Source: Mytilus trossulus (Eukaryota; Mollusca; Bivalvia; Mytilida; Mytilidae). Taken from it: 64,000 nt of DNA. Each line of letters opens with the position of its first letter. Position 1 is the stretch's first letter. Made by a program: the position numbers and the translations under genes. The DNA lies in contig NC_086374.1 in the NCBI RefSeq assembly GCF_036588685.1, forward strand, positions 24,854,886-24,918,885, given 5' to 3'. Under the pieces are notes generated by a model, which worked only from the letters and a program-made list of their open reading frames with translations, had not been told where the DNA came from and ran no database searches. Shown here piece by piece: positions 56,301-64,000 of the stretch.

Positions 56301-58076
56301 ATTTAGTTTAAAGTATGAGAAGTTCAGGGCATATACACGTTGAAAATATGCTGCACAGCCCTATATTTTGACCTTTGAAAAGAAATTGTGGTGCATATGA
56401 ACTTTCAATTCTAGGATAAGATTTTTTTCTAAACCTCTTGATAAAAGTGGTACAGTTTTAGCCGTAAAAGGAGTTCCTATGGGAAACTACATTGTCAATA
56501 TTTACAGAGATGCAACCTATATAGGGTGAAAAGGTGACCATTCAGAATTTGACCAAATTTGCTTTACTTCATAGATTTAAAAGAAATTAACTCAAATATG
56601 AAGTTTTATAAATATTTAATGAAGATTGATAGAGTCCTGGGCCTTAAATATGATAACTCAGCATACATTCACAGTTTACAGTATGCCTAGTTTACTTAAA
56701 GTCATGGAAACAAAATTAATTCATAATATTTGCATATTTGTAAGTTAGCTTGTTAAGACCTGCTTATATTTACTCTTCGCAGTCATTGCAACTCATAGAT
56801 CCTTGCTGAATATTATTTATGGAGTACTTGTGTCCTTTCGATAACCCAAAAGTAAGCTGCAACACCTACATCTCTTTTTTTTGTCACCACCACATAATAA
56901 ATACAAGCTAGAAAAACAATAATATCTCAAGAAAACTTACAGTAGTGTGTTCTATCCTGAATATGTACTAAATATTCTAAATTGCTAGAAACAGCAAAAT
57001 GATTTAGGAAATTGGAGGCCCCAGGGGCAAAATACATAGAAAAATTGCCTATCCCTGGGTCACAAAACAAATAATTTAATTTGTAAATGCTATGATTTTA
57101 TGATTTTAAAGTTCTTGATATAGAAAACAATAACTATGCTTGGAAGTTATGCAAACATCAGATGTTAGCAGTCATCTCTCCAACATTTGAAGTGAGTTTA
57201 TGTCTCAGACTGGTATCTGCATACATACAACTATTGCAAATGTGGCTTTGTTTGAACACTTCTAGTATATATATACTTTAATCAACAAATAGGCATAATA
57301 TGATGTGGACTGGAGACAAAGGCTGGATTTGATTCTTTATATAATCTTGAATGTTGTAATGAGTGACTGTTAAAGATTACATTTATAGTATTCTGATATG
57401 TTTAAATATGTTATCAGTTTTTAAAAGGTCCTCTAGGCATTTTTTATCAGAAAATATGCAAAATAGGGTAAGCTGGCAATAATTAAAGTCTTGTTTTCAA
57501 ATTAAAAAAAAATTGAAACAGGGGAGGGGGTATACAATGTATAGTAAAGCAAAACTTAGAGTATACACAGTGATTTCCTTAAGGCTATAATTCTGATAAA
57601 TGAGTATTAATGTGAGAAAAACTGATTTTAAAGAGTTTTCTATTTGAATAAATGTTTGTATAGCAATCTTATAATCAAATACCTAGTTTAGAGTCTGTAG
57701 TATGCGATTCATGATGACCACGGTTGTCATGTCTTTGTGTACCGTCGAAGCCATTCTTAACATTCCACATATATGCACGTAAACATTCAGCTAATGGTGA
57801 ACATTTATAGCAGTATTCTAATGACAACAAAGCTATACCAGGTGAGTCCACGGGTAATTGACAGACTCCATTAGTTGTGCCAAGAGTTTCAGTTGTTGGG
57901 TCTCTCTGGGAAACGTCGTTTCCAATTGTAGGAAGTAAATAGACAACTATTTCCAGCCTCAATCGAAAAAAATCGTTATACGTTGCAATTTCGTAAGGTG
58001 CATCAACGTTAATGATTACAAGTGACTTGAAAGGCAAACAATCCACTGGTTTCACATTACACCCTACCAGATAAGT
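44335..58076 (-). CDS. Unrecognised type I membrane protein, 3' part of gene (three exons)
   Basis: Exons on the minus strand: 58076-57683 (131 codons plus 1 base), 45042-44923 and 44411-44335 (ends ESFQTI and TGA). Phases join exactly (G|AT, then A|AT) and give 196 codons. Exon a encodes an extracellular region with several cysteines (YLVGCNVKPVDC, GVCQLP, EYCYKCSPLAEC). Exon b gives a membrane segment, VNSIIAIIGGVVTSLFIPII then LLVVRRKM. Exon c gives a short charged cytoplasmic tail. Donors are GTATTT and GTGAGT; acceptors are CTTTTCAG, TACTTTTTAG and TTATTTCAG. Exon a begins in phase 0 after an acceptor, so upstream exons with the signal peptide lie beyond, perhaps outside the window. The 12.6 kb intron carries the BEL/Pao element and Penelope-like relics. 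I do not recognise the ectodomain. The exon b-c link is strong; the link of exon a across the long intron rests on phase and strand only. Confidence 0.6.
45220..45740. repeat. Diverged composite mytilid repeat with inverted end
   Basis: 45220-45600 follows the order of 13020-13570 (CAGCTTTCAACAATGA, GGCGGAGTTAAACAT, AATGTGAAGACGCCATAA). 45600-45740 is the inverse of the early part (AAAGTCAGGAGCCTGTAATT, CAGTGGTTGTCGTTTG, AGGCCGTTAGTTTTC). The element is therefore partly folded on itself. Confidence 0.6.
45856..46226. repeat. Foldback repeat, arms about 120-150 bp
   Basis: Outer ends CCAAATCTCTAATT (45856) and AATTAGAGATTTGG (to 46226). Arms share TACTCCATAGATTTTTCTTA, TATTGTTGACA-type and GGTCACCGA-type sequence in inverted order. 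Probably a MITE; no clear target duplication read. Confidence 0.7.
46739..46900 (+). repeat. 5' LTR of the BEL/Pao element
   Basis: 162 bp, TG...CA ends, followed after 4 bp by the primer binding site. Confidence 0.93.
46928..52282 (+). CDS. BEL/Pao gag-pol polyprotein, 1784 aa
   Basis: The ATG at 46928 is the first in frame; the frame itself is open from 46919 (TTG). Approximate residues: gag with the DUF1759-type LPKLTLPMFNG..TWQTFWDSF from 140; zinc knuckles (CIFCQNLHDPAKC, CFNCLGSHRSVDC) 360-415; aspartic protease with LFDEGAQRSFV near 478, where D-S/T-G is usual; reverse transcriptase with TDIEKAFLHV (motif A) and LYVDNIL near 893; RNase H with FVDASMKAYGAV, LELMAA and SDSQIV from 1063; integrase with H-H-C-C finger 1375-1415 and D (GIDF), D (SDNALSF), E (GWWERL) near 1448, 1511 and 1557; DUF5641-like end FWNRWRFEYLTSLRE to KLYPLEI near 1645-1745. 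No stops or frameshifts, so it may still be functional. It makes the virus-like particle proteins and enzymes for retrotransposition. Confidence 0.95.
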   Translation: MDSKLKAVRAGHKSAVKRLLRKTEDESSLDNEESAELLETLIQKQKTISALDEDIMNSLKEEDIEEEILNADEYKFFLNTKIRHLRKTFAKKVCTDNDILQHDHAISSHTFENVNQNSSVPYTTQMYPVQQPSNQNHHLPKLTLPMFNGEILTWQTFWDSFESSVHYNVTLTDVQKFSYLKSQLVNDAARTIDGLPLTNSNYMEAIKLLKERFGQSHKITNAYMQAMLELRAQQNNLLSLRVYYDKLEAYIRGLESLGRSGESYGALLIPIILNKLPSEIRQHLARENGSDNWELIDLRRGILKEITIIEAGQRSSFMDSMQPTAMTASFLTSADRKGTPSKVVTFDNRERQTQNIRQKPCIFCQNLHDPAKCPNVTDHDTRLSIVKEKKLCFNCLGSHRSVDCKSKFRCRQHHTSLCHGNTCTSDQQMSVHAIVDDSENTLIATSFHSSEEKSRSNVLLKTAVAPVGGNRYVDTHILFDEGAQRSFVTEELASKIDLEILGTETIHLSAFGSTDSKNRHLSRARVYVESINRTKIPVEVLVVPNIASPLTNYIGNGIREFKYLKGLRLAHPFTEDNSSFEISLLIGADFYWDFVEDTILRGNGPTAVKSKLGYLLSGPIPTSNRQQSNVGMYNILTSHKPEEFNLERFWELESLGIDSNTTDVETVDYMETYQKSAIEFRENKYIAKLPWKPDHEPLPTNFFVTKRRTENVIRKLSQDPKMLNVYGQIIKDQERRGFIEKVKDPDISKGIVHYIPHHPVKKDSTTTPIRIVYDCSCRQSSQLPSLNDCLMNTPPILNDLTKILIRFRLNPVAIVTDIEKAFLHVGLHEQDRDVTRFLWLDNPVDPQSDLATYRFKSVLFGATCSPFILNAVLLKHLQQTENETTKILTRDLYVDNILSSICNETQAVTYFKEARQLMLNAGFNLRSWTSNNENVRNLAIKEDVLDTDKEAKILGMRWNVETDELSYAKRVLPFVSSNITKREILKESSKIFDPLGFLSPVSIRAKILMQDLWKQRYDWDEPLPENLQLQWKDLAKDIGIVTSMKLPRQYFTGNTNSRSLHVFVDASMKAYGAVAYMYLSKGHSAALVMAKTRVAPVKTLTLPQLELMAAVIGARLTQHLKSTLECTDVTLRSDSQIVLQWLKTSKPLKRFVSNRIKEINELTEECKWKYCPTNCNPADLLTRGITAKQFMENVLWKTGPTCLIQNSANLETHLPINTALSVLADDNEETLDEESNTDKNDNLHFGIDKIINVNRYGSYKKLLRVTTYVQRFIQNCKTTKSIRNTGEIQPDELQQSTILWIRCCQATAYPGEVCALTLKNAQKTKFPRLRQLQLYLDENNLMRCKGRIHNAPLSESAKHPYILPANHRLSELIVLNSHELVMHSGVNATVTQIRQTFWIPSLRQFTRKLLHRCTTCKKVNGKPYRALDPPPLQKIRLQEAPPFTVTGIDFTAALQVKENDGTLKKVYICLFTCASTRAVHLEIIPTMNEESFLLGFRRFTSRKSLPQIVMSDNALSFISASQEVKRLCESKKIEEALSSFGVEWRSIPKRAPWFGGWWERLIALTKTNLKKTLGRALINLDMLQTFVTEIEKILNDRPLTYVSTDIIDSEPLTPAHLLYGRRVTTLPYPRTEMDNINETYALTASDISKRAQRLSTLIEHFWNRWRFEYLTSLREFHKKTGDNKINIKVGDVVQVHDDKPRIKWKTAVVEEVVTGNDGLVRSAIIRTNSGQTSRPIVKLYPLEINEDELSNTSEETKEVDTKRTLPMRKAAMRAKENIKFWTNS
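52432..52593 (+). repeat. 3' LTR of the BEL/Pao element
   Basis: Same length as the 5' LTR with one visible mismatch; followed by the TCATA duplication. Confidence 0.93.
52645..54800 (-). pseudogene. Heavily decayed Penelope-like element
   Basis: Read on the minus strand from about 54790: FNLKFTNKGIIALNISNILH, DLNIDDTKAQPPDC, QFVYNTAGHVI (N-terminal RT region); near 54100-54050 PADKAS.NILFVCK and GLNNTLGSP; near 53680 VVKEGLQQYSEKAYSRSGVN and QMWILKNSKELL; near 53370 MGTNCAPLLADLFLYAYEA; near 53100-52830 the C-terminal AAPAYGEYVSQLIRY and RHHKLI; then a tail at about 52745-52645. Many frameshifts and stops. A relative of the 58-61 kb element but clearly an older, different copy. A 145-bp tail segment (53697-53841) interrupts the RT. 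Confidence 0.8.
53697..53841 (-). mobile_element. Short Penelope-like 3' tail inserted in the RT of another copy
   Basis: Tail sequence (GTTCGTGTTGTTTGTTC ... CTTTCGTCCCTCTT on the minus strand) lies exactly between the codons for CST.PLSK and LLTAIL, which are contiguous at 60640-60670 in the other copy. Same orientation as its host. Confidence 0.7.
54850..55205 (-). repeat. Partial tandem duplications of the Penelope-like N-terminal RT region
   Basis: The minus frame again reads RSFFNLKFTNKGIIAINISN (about 55135-55060), repeating 54725-54660. The module TAGGTGTAGGAATACGATAC-type occurs three times (about 54570, 54930, 55150). Probably replication or repair duplications inside the relic. 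Confidence 0.65.
55205..56075. repeat. Diverged duplicated segment, right copy
   Basis: Collinear with 31490-32395, same landmarks in the same order and orientation. It lies inside the long intron of gene 4. Confidence 0.75.
56076..57682. other. Intron sequence, nothing recognised
   Basis: No exon-like frame, tandem array or inverted end found. The segment lies just 3' of exon a of the minus-strand membrane protein gene. Confidence 0.4.
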
Positions 58077-58279
58077 CTGAAAAGCACAAATACAAGTTTA
58101 GAATTCAAAATCTCTAATGTGCAAGTCTTTATTTCATACAGTAATCAGGATTTTTCACCATTCATTTTTTTATATTCTGCTAATGACACACAAGTTGATT
58201 CAACTCTAAATTAGAAAAAAAAAGAGTCTATCTTAAATTGAGGGTAAATTATATGGCCTTCCAAACACCGTTTCGATCC

Positions 58280-58390
58280 CTACCGTCACTGAAGAGAAAT
58301 ATGATGTCAAAATCTAGATCAGGTGTACAAAAAAAATATTGACACCTTGTGTTTGTGGCATAAAATCTTGGCCACAAGTTTATCGTTTTC
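58280..58390 (+). repeat. Dispersed repeat relic
   Basis: CGTCACTGAAGAGAAATATG, GATGTCAAAATCTAGATCAG and GGTGTACAAAAAAAATATTG match, in decayed form, the mytilid 'cactgatgag..gtcgaaa..catctggtg' repeat related to 24660-24720. Confidence 0.5.
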
Positions 58391-58700
58391 TGTTTAGTAT
58401 TCTACTTAAATTAAGATCCATTTTGTTACAGCTCGTGATCAATTTTATTTGGCAATCGCCAATTACAATCAGCAGGGTTTAAGAACATCGGTTGTTCGAC
58501 CTGTTAGTCAAATGCGTTTTGTTTAAATATACTTTTCACTTTTTTGGTCTTTTGGAAAATGTTGTTTGTGCTGTATTTAGACCCTTCTACAACGGAATTT
58601 GTTTAACATGCACATGTATAAAAATTGCGGTTTTTATCCAACGCAATCATAGGTCTGAAACTAGTTTTCAATTTAGACTCAGTAGCAAAACTACAATTGC

Positions 58701-59684
58701 ATGAACTCACGAAGAACTAACAGGAAACCGGCTCGGACGTCGCCCAGTATGAAAAGGTCCGAAACAGACGTCACCATGGACACGGTGTCGTCTGATACGG
58801 CAGGTGTCCCCTCATCACCAGACATGACAAATATCCCAAACACGGCTCATTCAGATCATCATCCTAGTGACAACAGCAATATCACACATATACAGCCTTG
58901 TTCAGTTCTTCTTAAAGACATTTTGGTTTTTGATGACACAGTACAACACTGTCGCATTTCAAAATGTGAGACCAAAGGCTGCAAAACTTGTGCTATTTTA
59001 ATTACAGATGCTGAATTCACTAGCAATTTGACGAAGAAGTCATATTTTACCAGAAGTTACGATGATCTGAATTGTAAATCGATAAATGTCGTCTACGGAT
59101 TAGAGTGCAACCTTTGCGGATTGGTATACGTCGGTGAAACGAAAGGAAGGCTAAACAAACGTATGTGCGGTCATAGATCAGACATTAACTTCAAAGCTAA
59201 CGACATTCTATACCAGCATTTCAATCAGCCCGATCAATGCATCGTTTCTATGACAGTTCGAATTATCGAAAAAAAATATACCATAGCTCGAACAATCCTA
59301 ATCTTTCAACGACTCTCCGTAGATAAAAAAGAAGACTACTGGATTAGACAATTGAGAACTGCAACACCGTATGGCTGCAATGACAAAATTGATGGTATAG
59401 GTATTATATCTAGTCCTTCGTGTAACTCGGTGAATGTGATGAATATTTTCAACTCGACTCCTGGACGTAGACGTAGTCATGGCCATTGTCATTATACATC
59501 ACCCTCTCTGCATGATGTCTCTATTAATGAATTGGTGCCATGCATACACAAACCGTTAGGTAGTCATCACATTCGCACGAAACTTTATTCGTTACCCTTT
59601 CAAAACTTCATTCTCTTTTCAATTTATGTTTGGAATCCACTGTTACAAACCCTCATTCAAACCAATACAAACTACAAGCTATAA
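58701..59684 (+). pseudogene. GIY-YIG endonuclease part of the Penelope-like element
   Basis: The ATG at 58701 starts a 327-codon frame. Residues about 1-65 are low-complexity, Ser/Thr/Pro-rich. A Cys cluster CRISKCETKGCKTC (about 84-97) is followed by the GIY-YIG core: INVVYGLECNLCGLVYVGET (about 128-147, with the two Tyr motifs as VYG and YVG), then RLNKRMCGHRSDI and, near 217, EDYWIRQLRTATPYGCNDK. In classical Penelope elements this nuclease follows the RT; here it precedes it. The frame continues to HHIRTKLYSLPFQ and is then replaced by the RT frame, so one frameshift lies at about 59590-59630. The enzyme nicks target DNA to prime reverse transcription. Confidence 0.8.
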
Positions 59685-61548
59685 TTTCGGATATTGCTTG
59701 TCACAGACTTTTCAAGCCAGTTCGCATTGGAAAAGATGAAAAAGAGAAAAGATCTTTTCTAAATCTTTCCTTTGCCAATAAAGGTCTCGATGGCGTCAAC
59801 CTAGGCAATATCCTTCATCTTAAATTAGTTCAATCGAAAATACCTCCTTATTTCAAAGACCAGTCTGTACCAATACTTTCTTATACCTATACCAAACCTA
59901 TTGCAACTAAAATTTTCAATTACAAACGCGTTTTGCAGGATCTCGATATCGACGACTTCAAGTCTAAACCTCCTGATTGCACTTATGCTAGTTCCCAATT
60001 CACATATAATCCTGCTGGCCACGTTATTACCAGTGACCTTAACATTGTAAATAACACTTCTCTACGAAACTTGTTATCGAAAGGTCCGAAATATCGTGAA
60101 CCTAAATCCATCAATTGGAAATACAACTTTAAAATTTTGATGGATTCAGTCGAGGATTATGCCAGGCAATGGGATAAGCGCGAGAAGGAAGACGAAGACA
60201 CTCTATCCGAATGGATTAACGCAGTGAGGTCGTTAATACAAATCAGAATTAAGAAACTGAATGGGTCCATCAATGCCCATGCTACGTCAATCTTCAAAGA
60301 TCCAAATGTTGCTAAACACCTATCTGACCTCCATGATAAATATGTTGTTGTCCCCGCAGACAAAGCCCCAAATAGCATCGTTTTTGTCTGTAAAAGTCAT
60401 TACATTAATTGCTTGATAAACGAATTAGGTATAGACAATTCACTTGGAAACCCAACATATACCCTCACGACACTTACCAAAGAGGAAATCGTGGATAATC
60501 ATAGGTCTGTTCTTTGTTCCTTTGGTATTTCAACCAAAGATGAAGAACTAGATCTTCCATCACTGTATTGGATACCTAAACTACATAAGTGTCCTTACAA
60601 ACAACGGTATATTGCTGGGTCTTCCAAGTGCTCCACGAAACCCCTTTCTAAATTATTAACATCCATTTTATCAGCAATCAAAGACGGACTTCAAAGTTAT
60701 TGTGAAACTGCCTATTCTAGAGGTGGCGTGAATCAGATGTGGATACTTAAAAATTCCAAAGATCTTTTAGAGTACATACAATCTAACTCTCTTTCATCTT
60801 GTAACAATATTAAAACATTTGACTTTTCTACTCTTTACACAAGTATTCAACATTCCAAGCTAAAAGACAAATTAAAAGAGTTGGTATTACTTTGCCAAAT
60901 AAAAAAGAATGGCCAACGTAGATACAAGTATATTGTCTTAGGGAGGGATAAATCCTACTTTGTAAAGAATCATTCTGATTCAAACAAAAAATTCTCTGAA
61001 ACCGATATTATCAAGATGCTTGATTTCTTGATTTCAACATATGTGTTACGTTCGGTGGTCGTGATCCCAATGGGAACAAACTGTGCCCCTCTACTTGCTG
61101 ACTTGTTTCTTTATTATTATGAGGCTGACTTCATGCAGGAACTTCTTATGAAGAAAGATAAGAAGTTAGCAATATCCTTTAACTCTACTTTCCGCTATAT
61201 AGATGACGTTCTTTCACTAAACAATTAAAAATTTGGTGACTATGTGGATCGCATCTATCCCATCGAATTGGAGATAAAGGATACTACAGATACAGTAAAG
61301 TCGGCCTCATATCTTGACTTACATCTAGAAATTGACAACGAAGGTCGGTTGAAAACAAAACTTTACGACAAAAGAGATGATTTCAGCTTTCCAATTGTGA
61401 ACTTTCCATTTCTAAGTAGCAACATTCCAGCAGCACCTGCATACGGGGTATATATCTCCCAATTGATACGATATTCCCGTGCTTGCATTTCCTATCATGA
61501 TTTTCTTGATAGAGGGTTACTGCTTACAAGGAAGCTATTAAACCAAGG
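59630..61548 (+). pseudogene. Penelope-like reverse transcriptase with one nonsense codon
   Basis: The frame opens upstream with LESTVTNPHSNQYKLQ (no ATG; it continues the endonuclease frame after a shift). It reads FLNLSFANKGLDGVNLGNIL, VVVPADKAPNSIVFVCK (template-facing region), LPSLYWIPKLHKCPYKQRYI (RT2), IKTFDFSTLYTSI with the motif A Asp, IPMGTNCAPLLADLFLYYYE (motif B) and FRYIDDVLSLNN (motif C, catalytic YIDD). A TAA at 61226-61228 follows directly; the same frame then continues KFGDYVDRIYPIELEIKD to LLTRKLLNQ at 61548. A single base change explains the stop. All catalytic motifs are intact otherwise. Confidence 0.85.
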
Positions 61549-62227
61549 CGTTTTTAATAAACTAATTATGGAAAAACTGCTGTTTTCTAATTGAAGCTCG
61601 ATATCTATTTGTGATTTTACCGCACTCAAATATATATGGTCCCATTGCTTTTCTTGGTGAATTTTGGGGGGTTTTCACGATACCTGACGATTTGGCAGAA
61701 AACTTTCCCTAATTTTGAGCCACATTAAAAAAAATATTGACATAATGATAACCGGTACATTAAAAAACTCAAATGGATTAAAACTACTATTGAAGATTCA
61801 GTATCAGATTTATACAGTATGTATAGCAAATATGCATAGCCTGTACAATGCCATTGTTTGTCACTTAAAGAATCGTTCACTGTGAACTTTTCAACACTTA
61901 ACACAATATTTTAAAGACTGAAATGCTGTAAACAAAGTTCAAAGTTTTCGATGAGGTCAGGGTTTAAGACATTAAAAACTCATGAAGATATGTAGACGAA
62001 AGAGGCATGAACATCTTCAAGATTCTCTAAAAAATCATTATTTCTACGATATATATCCTGAAATTAGCACATTGATCGCCGGTGTATAGTATAATGTGCA
62101 ATCATACCACATCTCCTCATCTTATCCAAAATGTTATGCTTTTTTTTAATGAAACAGTTGTTGGTAAGTAGTGTTTCACGAAACCCCAAAACATTCGAAT
62201 TTGATTATAAACGTAGACATACTTCTT
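61549..62227. other. Intergenic or intronic, nothing recognised
   Basis: Begins at the sharp 3' break of the Penelope-like element. No further signature. Confidence 0.4.
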
Positions 62228-62231
62228 TAAA

Positions 62232-62345
62232 GGGTCTCGGTGGCCGAGTGGTCTAAGAAGTTACTTCTGTAATCACTAGCCAGTCAACACTGAGGTTATG
62301 AGTTCGATCCCCGCTCGTGCGGGTGCACTCGTTTTCAACCTTAAT
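62232..62345 (+). mobile_element. tRNA-derived SINE head
   Basis: A box TGGCCGAGTGG, B box GAGTTCGATCCCC and GCTCGTGCGGGTGCACTCG. The tRNA-Leu/Ser-like start (GTCTCGGTGGCCGAGTGG) lacks a matching 3' acceptor arm, so it is a SINE or tRNA relic and not a gene. Confidence 0.65.
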
Positions 62346-62440
62346 TTCTCCTTTCAATGTTGATCTCTTTATTATTTTCATTCTGAATGTCTTCACTTGC
62401 AGGACTGAATGTCCAGCCAAAAGGTTTCAACTTTCAAGAT

Positions 62441-62715
62441 TTACAGCCGATTTCATTGAGTGCATGTGTAGCCTAAGGTAAAATCTTTGGTAAGCTTGCT
62501 TGTCAGCTGAACCGTGAAGTCATTATTATGTCAGGTTTACTACCCTCCTTTCGAAGTAGCATAGTCCATCAGACAGATAGATTGGTAATCTGCTGGACTA
62601 GTATATTCTTAAAGGAGGGTAGTTAACCTGACCTAACAATGACTTTATGGTTCATCTAACAAGCAAGCTAACTATATATTACCTTTGACTTCACACTCAA
62701 TGAAATCGGCTGTAA
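62441..62715. mobile_element. Foldback MITE with TTACAGCCGATTTCATTGAG ends
   Basis: Arms about 62441-62556 and 62604-62715 are imperfect inverted copies: TTACAGCCGATTTCATTGAG, AGCTTGCTTGT.AG.TGAACC and ACTACCCTCCTTT in order. The centre (about 62560-62610) forms its own loop with GATTGGTAATCTGCTGGACT. No coding sequence. Confidence 0.75.
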
Positions 62716-63755
62716 TATTCAACCTTTCCGGTATGGAATAAATATTTGAAATCACTAAAAAAATCTTATTTATTGCATTAGGGACATTTAACTGTAGTAC
62801 TAGTAGTGCAATTTGTGTCTTCAATAGCGAGAGAGAGGGAAAACGAGTTCAACTACCGTTTTTGGTGAATATTCAACAACTACCCTAATTGTTTTTAAAG
62901 TAGCAAGAAATGTTGACTAAGTCCAAAAATCTGACATTTTTAAGTATTTGAAGAATAATAAAAATCCTAAGGCAATGCATGCTTCAATTATGTGTACAAT
63001 AAACCTTATAAAATTATGTATTAAAGCTGTATCTCAAAAACTGTAGGAGGATAACCGACTGTTTATATATATAGCATGTACCAAAAATACCGGACATTTA
63101 AAGAATATTTTATAAAAAAAATCAAAACCCTGTAGACATACACACCTCTATTATGAATACAAGCTTTTTAGGTCAAAAACTGAAGGAGATAGCTAGACGT
63201 ATATATGTCCGGACAGAAACAGACCAATGGACGGACAGATCTAAATTCACGAACGTGCTCGACATTTTGAGGGGAGGGGGGAATGTGAAATAGAATTAAC
63301 AGGACATAGTGTACATGTACATTCAAGAGCTAGGTCAGAAGTACCAGTGCACTCAAGGAATCGTTATATAGGTTTGGCATGAAATTTTGTCACTTACATA
63401 GAACTCCAGACAAAACAAAATACACATTCGAAATGGCAAACAAATACACATGTTTTTCGCTCATACTTCATAAGTTTGTTTGCCATGGGTCTTATCCAAT
63501 TTGTATTTGTGCAAGTAAAATATGTTAAAAGTAATTTTGCTATAGCATGTTTTATTTGATAATCCATATAGGATCTGTTCAATTGATGCTACATGTGTAC
63601 TTTTATTTTATGATCACAGCTTGTCAAAAGAGTGCTCTGACACATATATATGAAAAATCATTAGTGTACCGATATACATATGAATAGGCTGGAAATACAT
63701 AATTTACAGTATAGTATAAGTGTAGTTAACTTAATTTATTTTATCTTAATTTAAT
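62716..63755. other. Nothing recognised except a GGACGGACAGA stretch
   Basis: 63205-63245 has CCGGACAGAAACAGACC and GGACGGACAG, similar to simple bivalve repeats at about 2165 and 4745. No exon seen. Confidence 0.4.
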
Positions 63756-63865
63756 ATATAGAAGATGCGGTGTGAGTGCCAATGAGACAACTCTCCATCC
63801 AAATAACAATTGTAAAAAAAAATAAACCATTATAGGTCAATGTATAGCCTTCAACACGGTTTTTA
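63756..63865 (+). repeat. Dispersed mytilid repeat, decayed GATGTGGTATG family
   Basis: GAAGATGCGGTGTGAGTGCC, AATGAGACAACTCTCCATCC and TAGCCTTCAACACGG parallel the copies at 5760 and 12945. Confidence 0.7.
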
Positions 63866-64000
63866 TATTAACATTTTATACTTTGAATTTAATACTGACT
63901 GCATGAATTTTTGTTCATAATACTTCCATAATTCAAGTAACTACTACATGCTATATTATGGACAACGCACATGTTAAGTTTTATAGCTTAATGTGTCCAA

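Larger units (their letters stand above)
58480..61548 (+). mobile_element. Penelope-like retroelement with N-terminal GIY-YIG (Naiad-type order), broken copy
   Basis: Noncoding 5' region from about 58480, then two reading frames: GIY-YIG endonuclease (58701-59684) and reverse transcriptase (59630-61548, with an internal TAA). The 3' end is cut at KLLNQ, after which the sequence is unrelated; the C-terminal 100 or so residues and the tail, present at 39.2-39.7 and 42.7-43.3 kb, are missing. The exact 5' boundary is uncertain. It is antisense to gene 4, upstream of exon a. Confidence 0.85.

Noticed and set aside
59298-59492. Minus-strand frame within the Penelope endonuclease region
   Set aside because: Shadow of the plus-strand coding sequence.

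Overview
The window is AT-rich metazoan nuclear DNA, most likely from a mussel (Mytilus or a close mytilid). This rests on intron-bearing genes with GT-AG junctions, a Toll-like receptor, and many dispersed repeats I recognise from mytilid and other bivalve genomes: the GATGTGGTATGATTGCC family, the AGCTCACCTGGCC elements carrying GTCGTC arrays, the ATACGACCG-ended elements, and tRNA-derived SINEs. There is nothing prokaryotic here: no operons, no CRISPR, no real tRNA or rRNA genes.

Four protein-coding genes can be supported. (1) FMC1 homologue, minus strand, 3 exons, 2472-7625, 109 aa, a mitochondrial ATP synthase assembly factor. (2) IGBP1/alpha4/TAP42, plus strand, 10 exons, 7937-20339, 342 aa, a PP2A-family regulatory subunit. 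These two are head to head with 311 bp between start codons, suggesting a shared promoter. (3) A single-coding-exon Toll-like receptor, minus strand, 35307-37784, 825 aa, with a TATA box and a probable small 5'UTR intron upstream. (4) The 3' part of an unrecognised type I membrane protein, minus strand, exons 57683-58076, 44923-45042 and 44335-44411, with a 12.6 kb intron filled with retroelements. Genes 1, 2 and 4 are absent as continuous reading frames; I assembled them from splice junctions and codon phase.

The rest is a transposon landscape. A full-length, apparently intact BEL/Pao LTR retrotransposon (46739-52593) has 162-bp LTRs that differ at one visible base, a 5-bp target duplication (TCATA) and one 1784-aa gag-pol frame; it lies antisense inside gene 4. 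A Penelope-like element (58.48-61.55 kb) has its GIY-YIG endonuclease in front of the reverse transcriptase, the permuted order known from the Naiad/Chlamys clade; it is broken by a frameshift, a nonsense codon and loss of its 3' end. At least five further Penelope-like fragments and several solo copies of the same 3' tail are scattered from 30.6 to 55.2 kb.

DNA transposon relics with readable target duplications include two hAT-like elements at 21.1-23.1 kb (8-bp duplications; one is a foldback with 290-bp arms, the other has a paralogous empty site next door), three PIF/Harbinger-like elements (3-bp TAA/TTA duplications, one nested inside another), and a 1.2 kb element at 33859-35076 with arrays of the palindrome AGGCATTTTGTAAAATGCCT near both ends and a Cys-rich integrase-like C-terminal remnant. 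The last is the best candidate for something not yet described. Diverged copies of a ~0.85 kb segment lie on both sides of the TLR gene.
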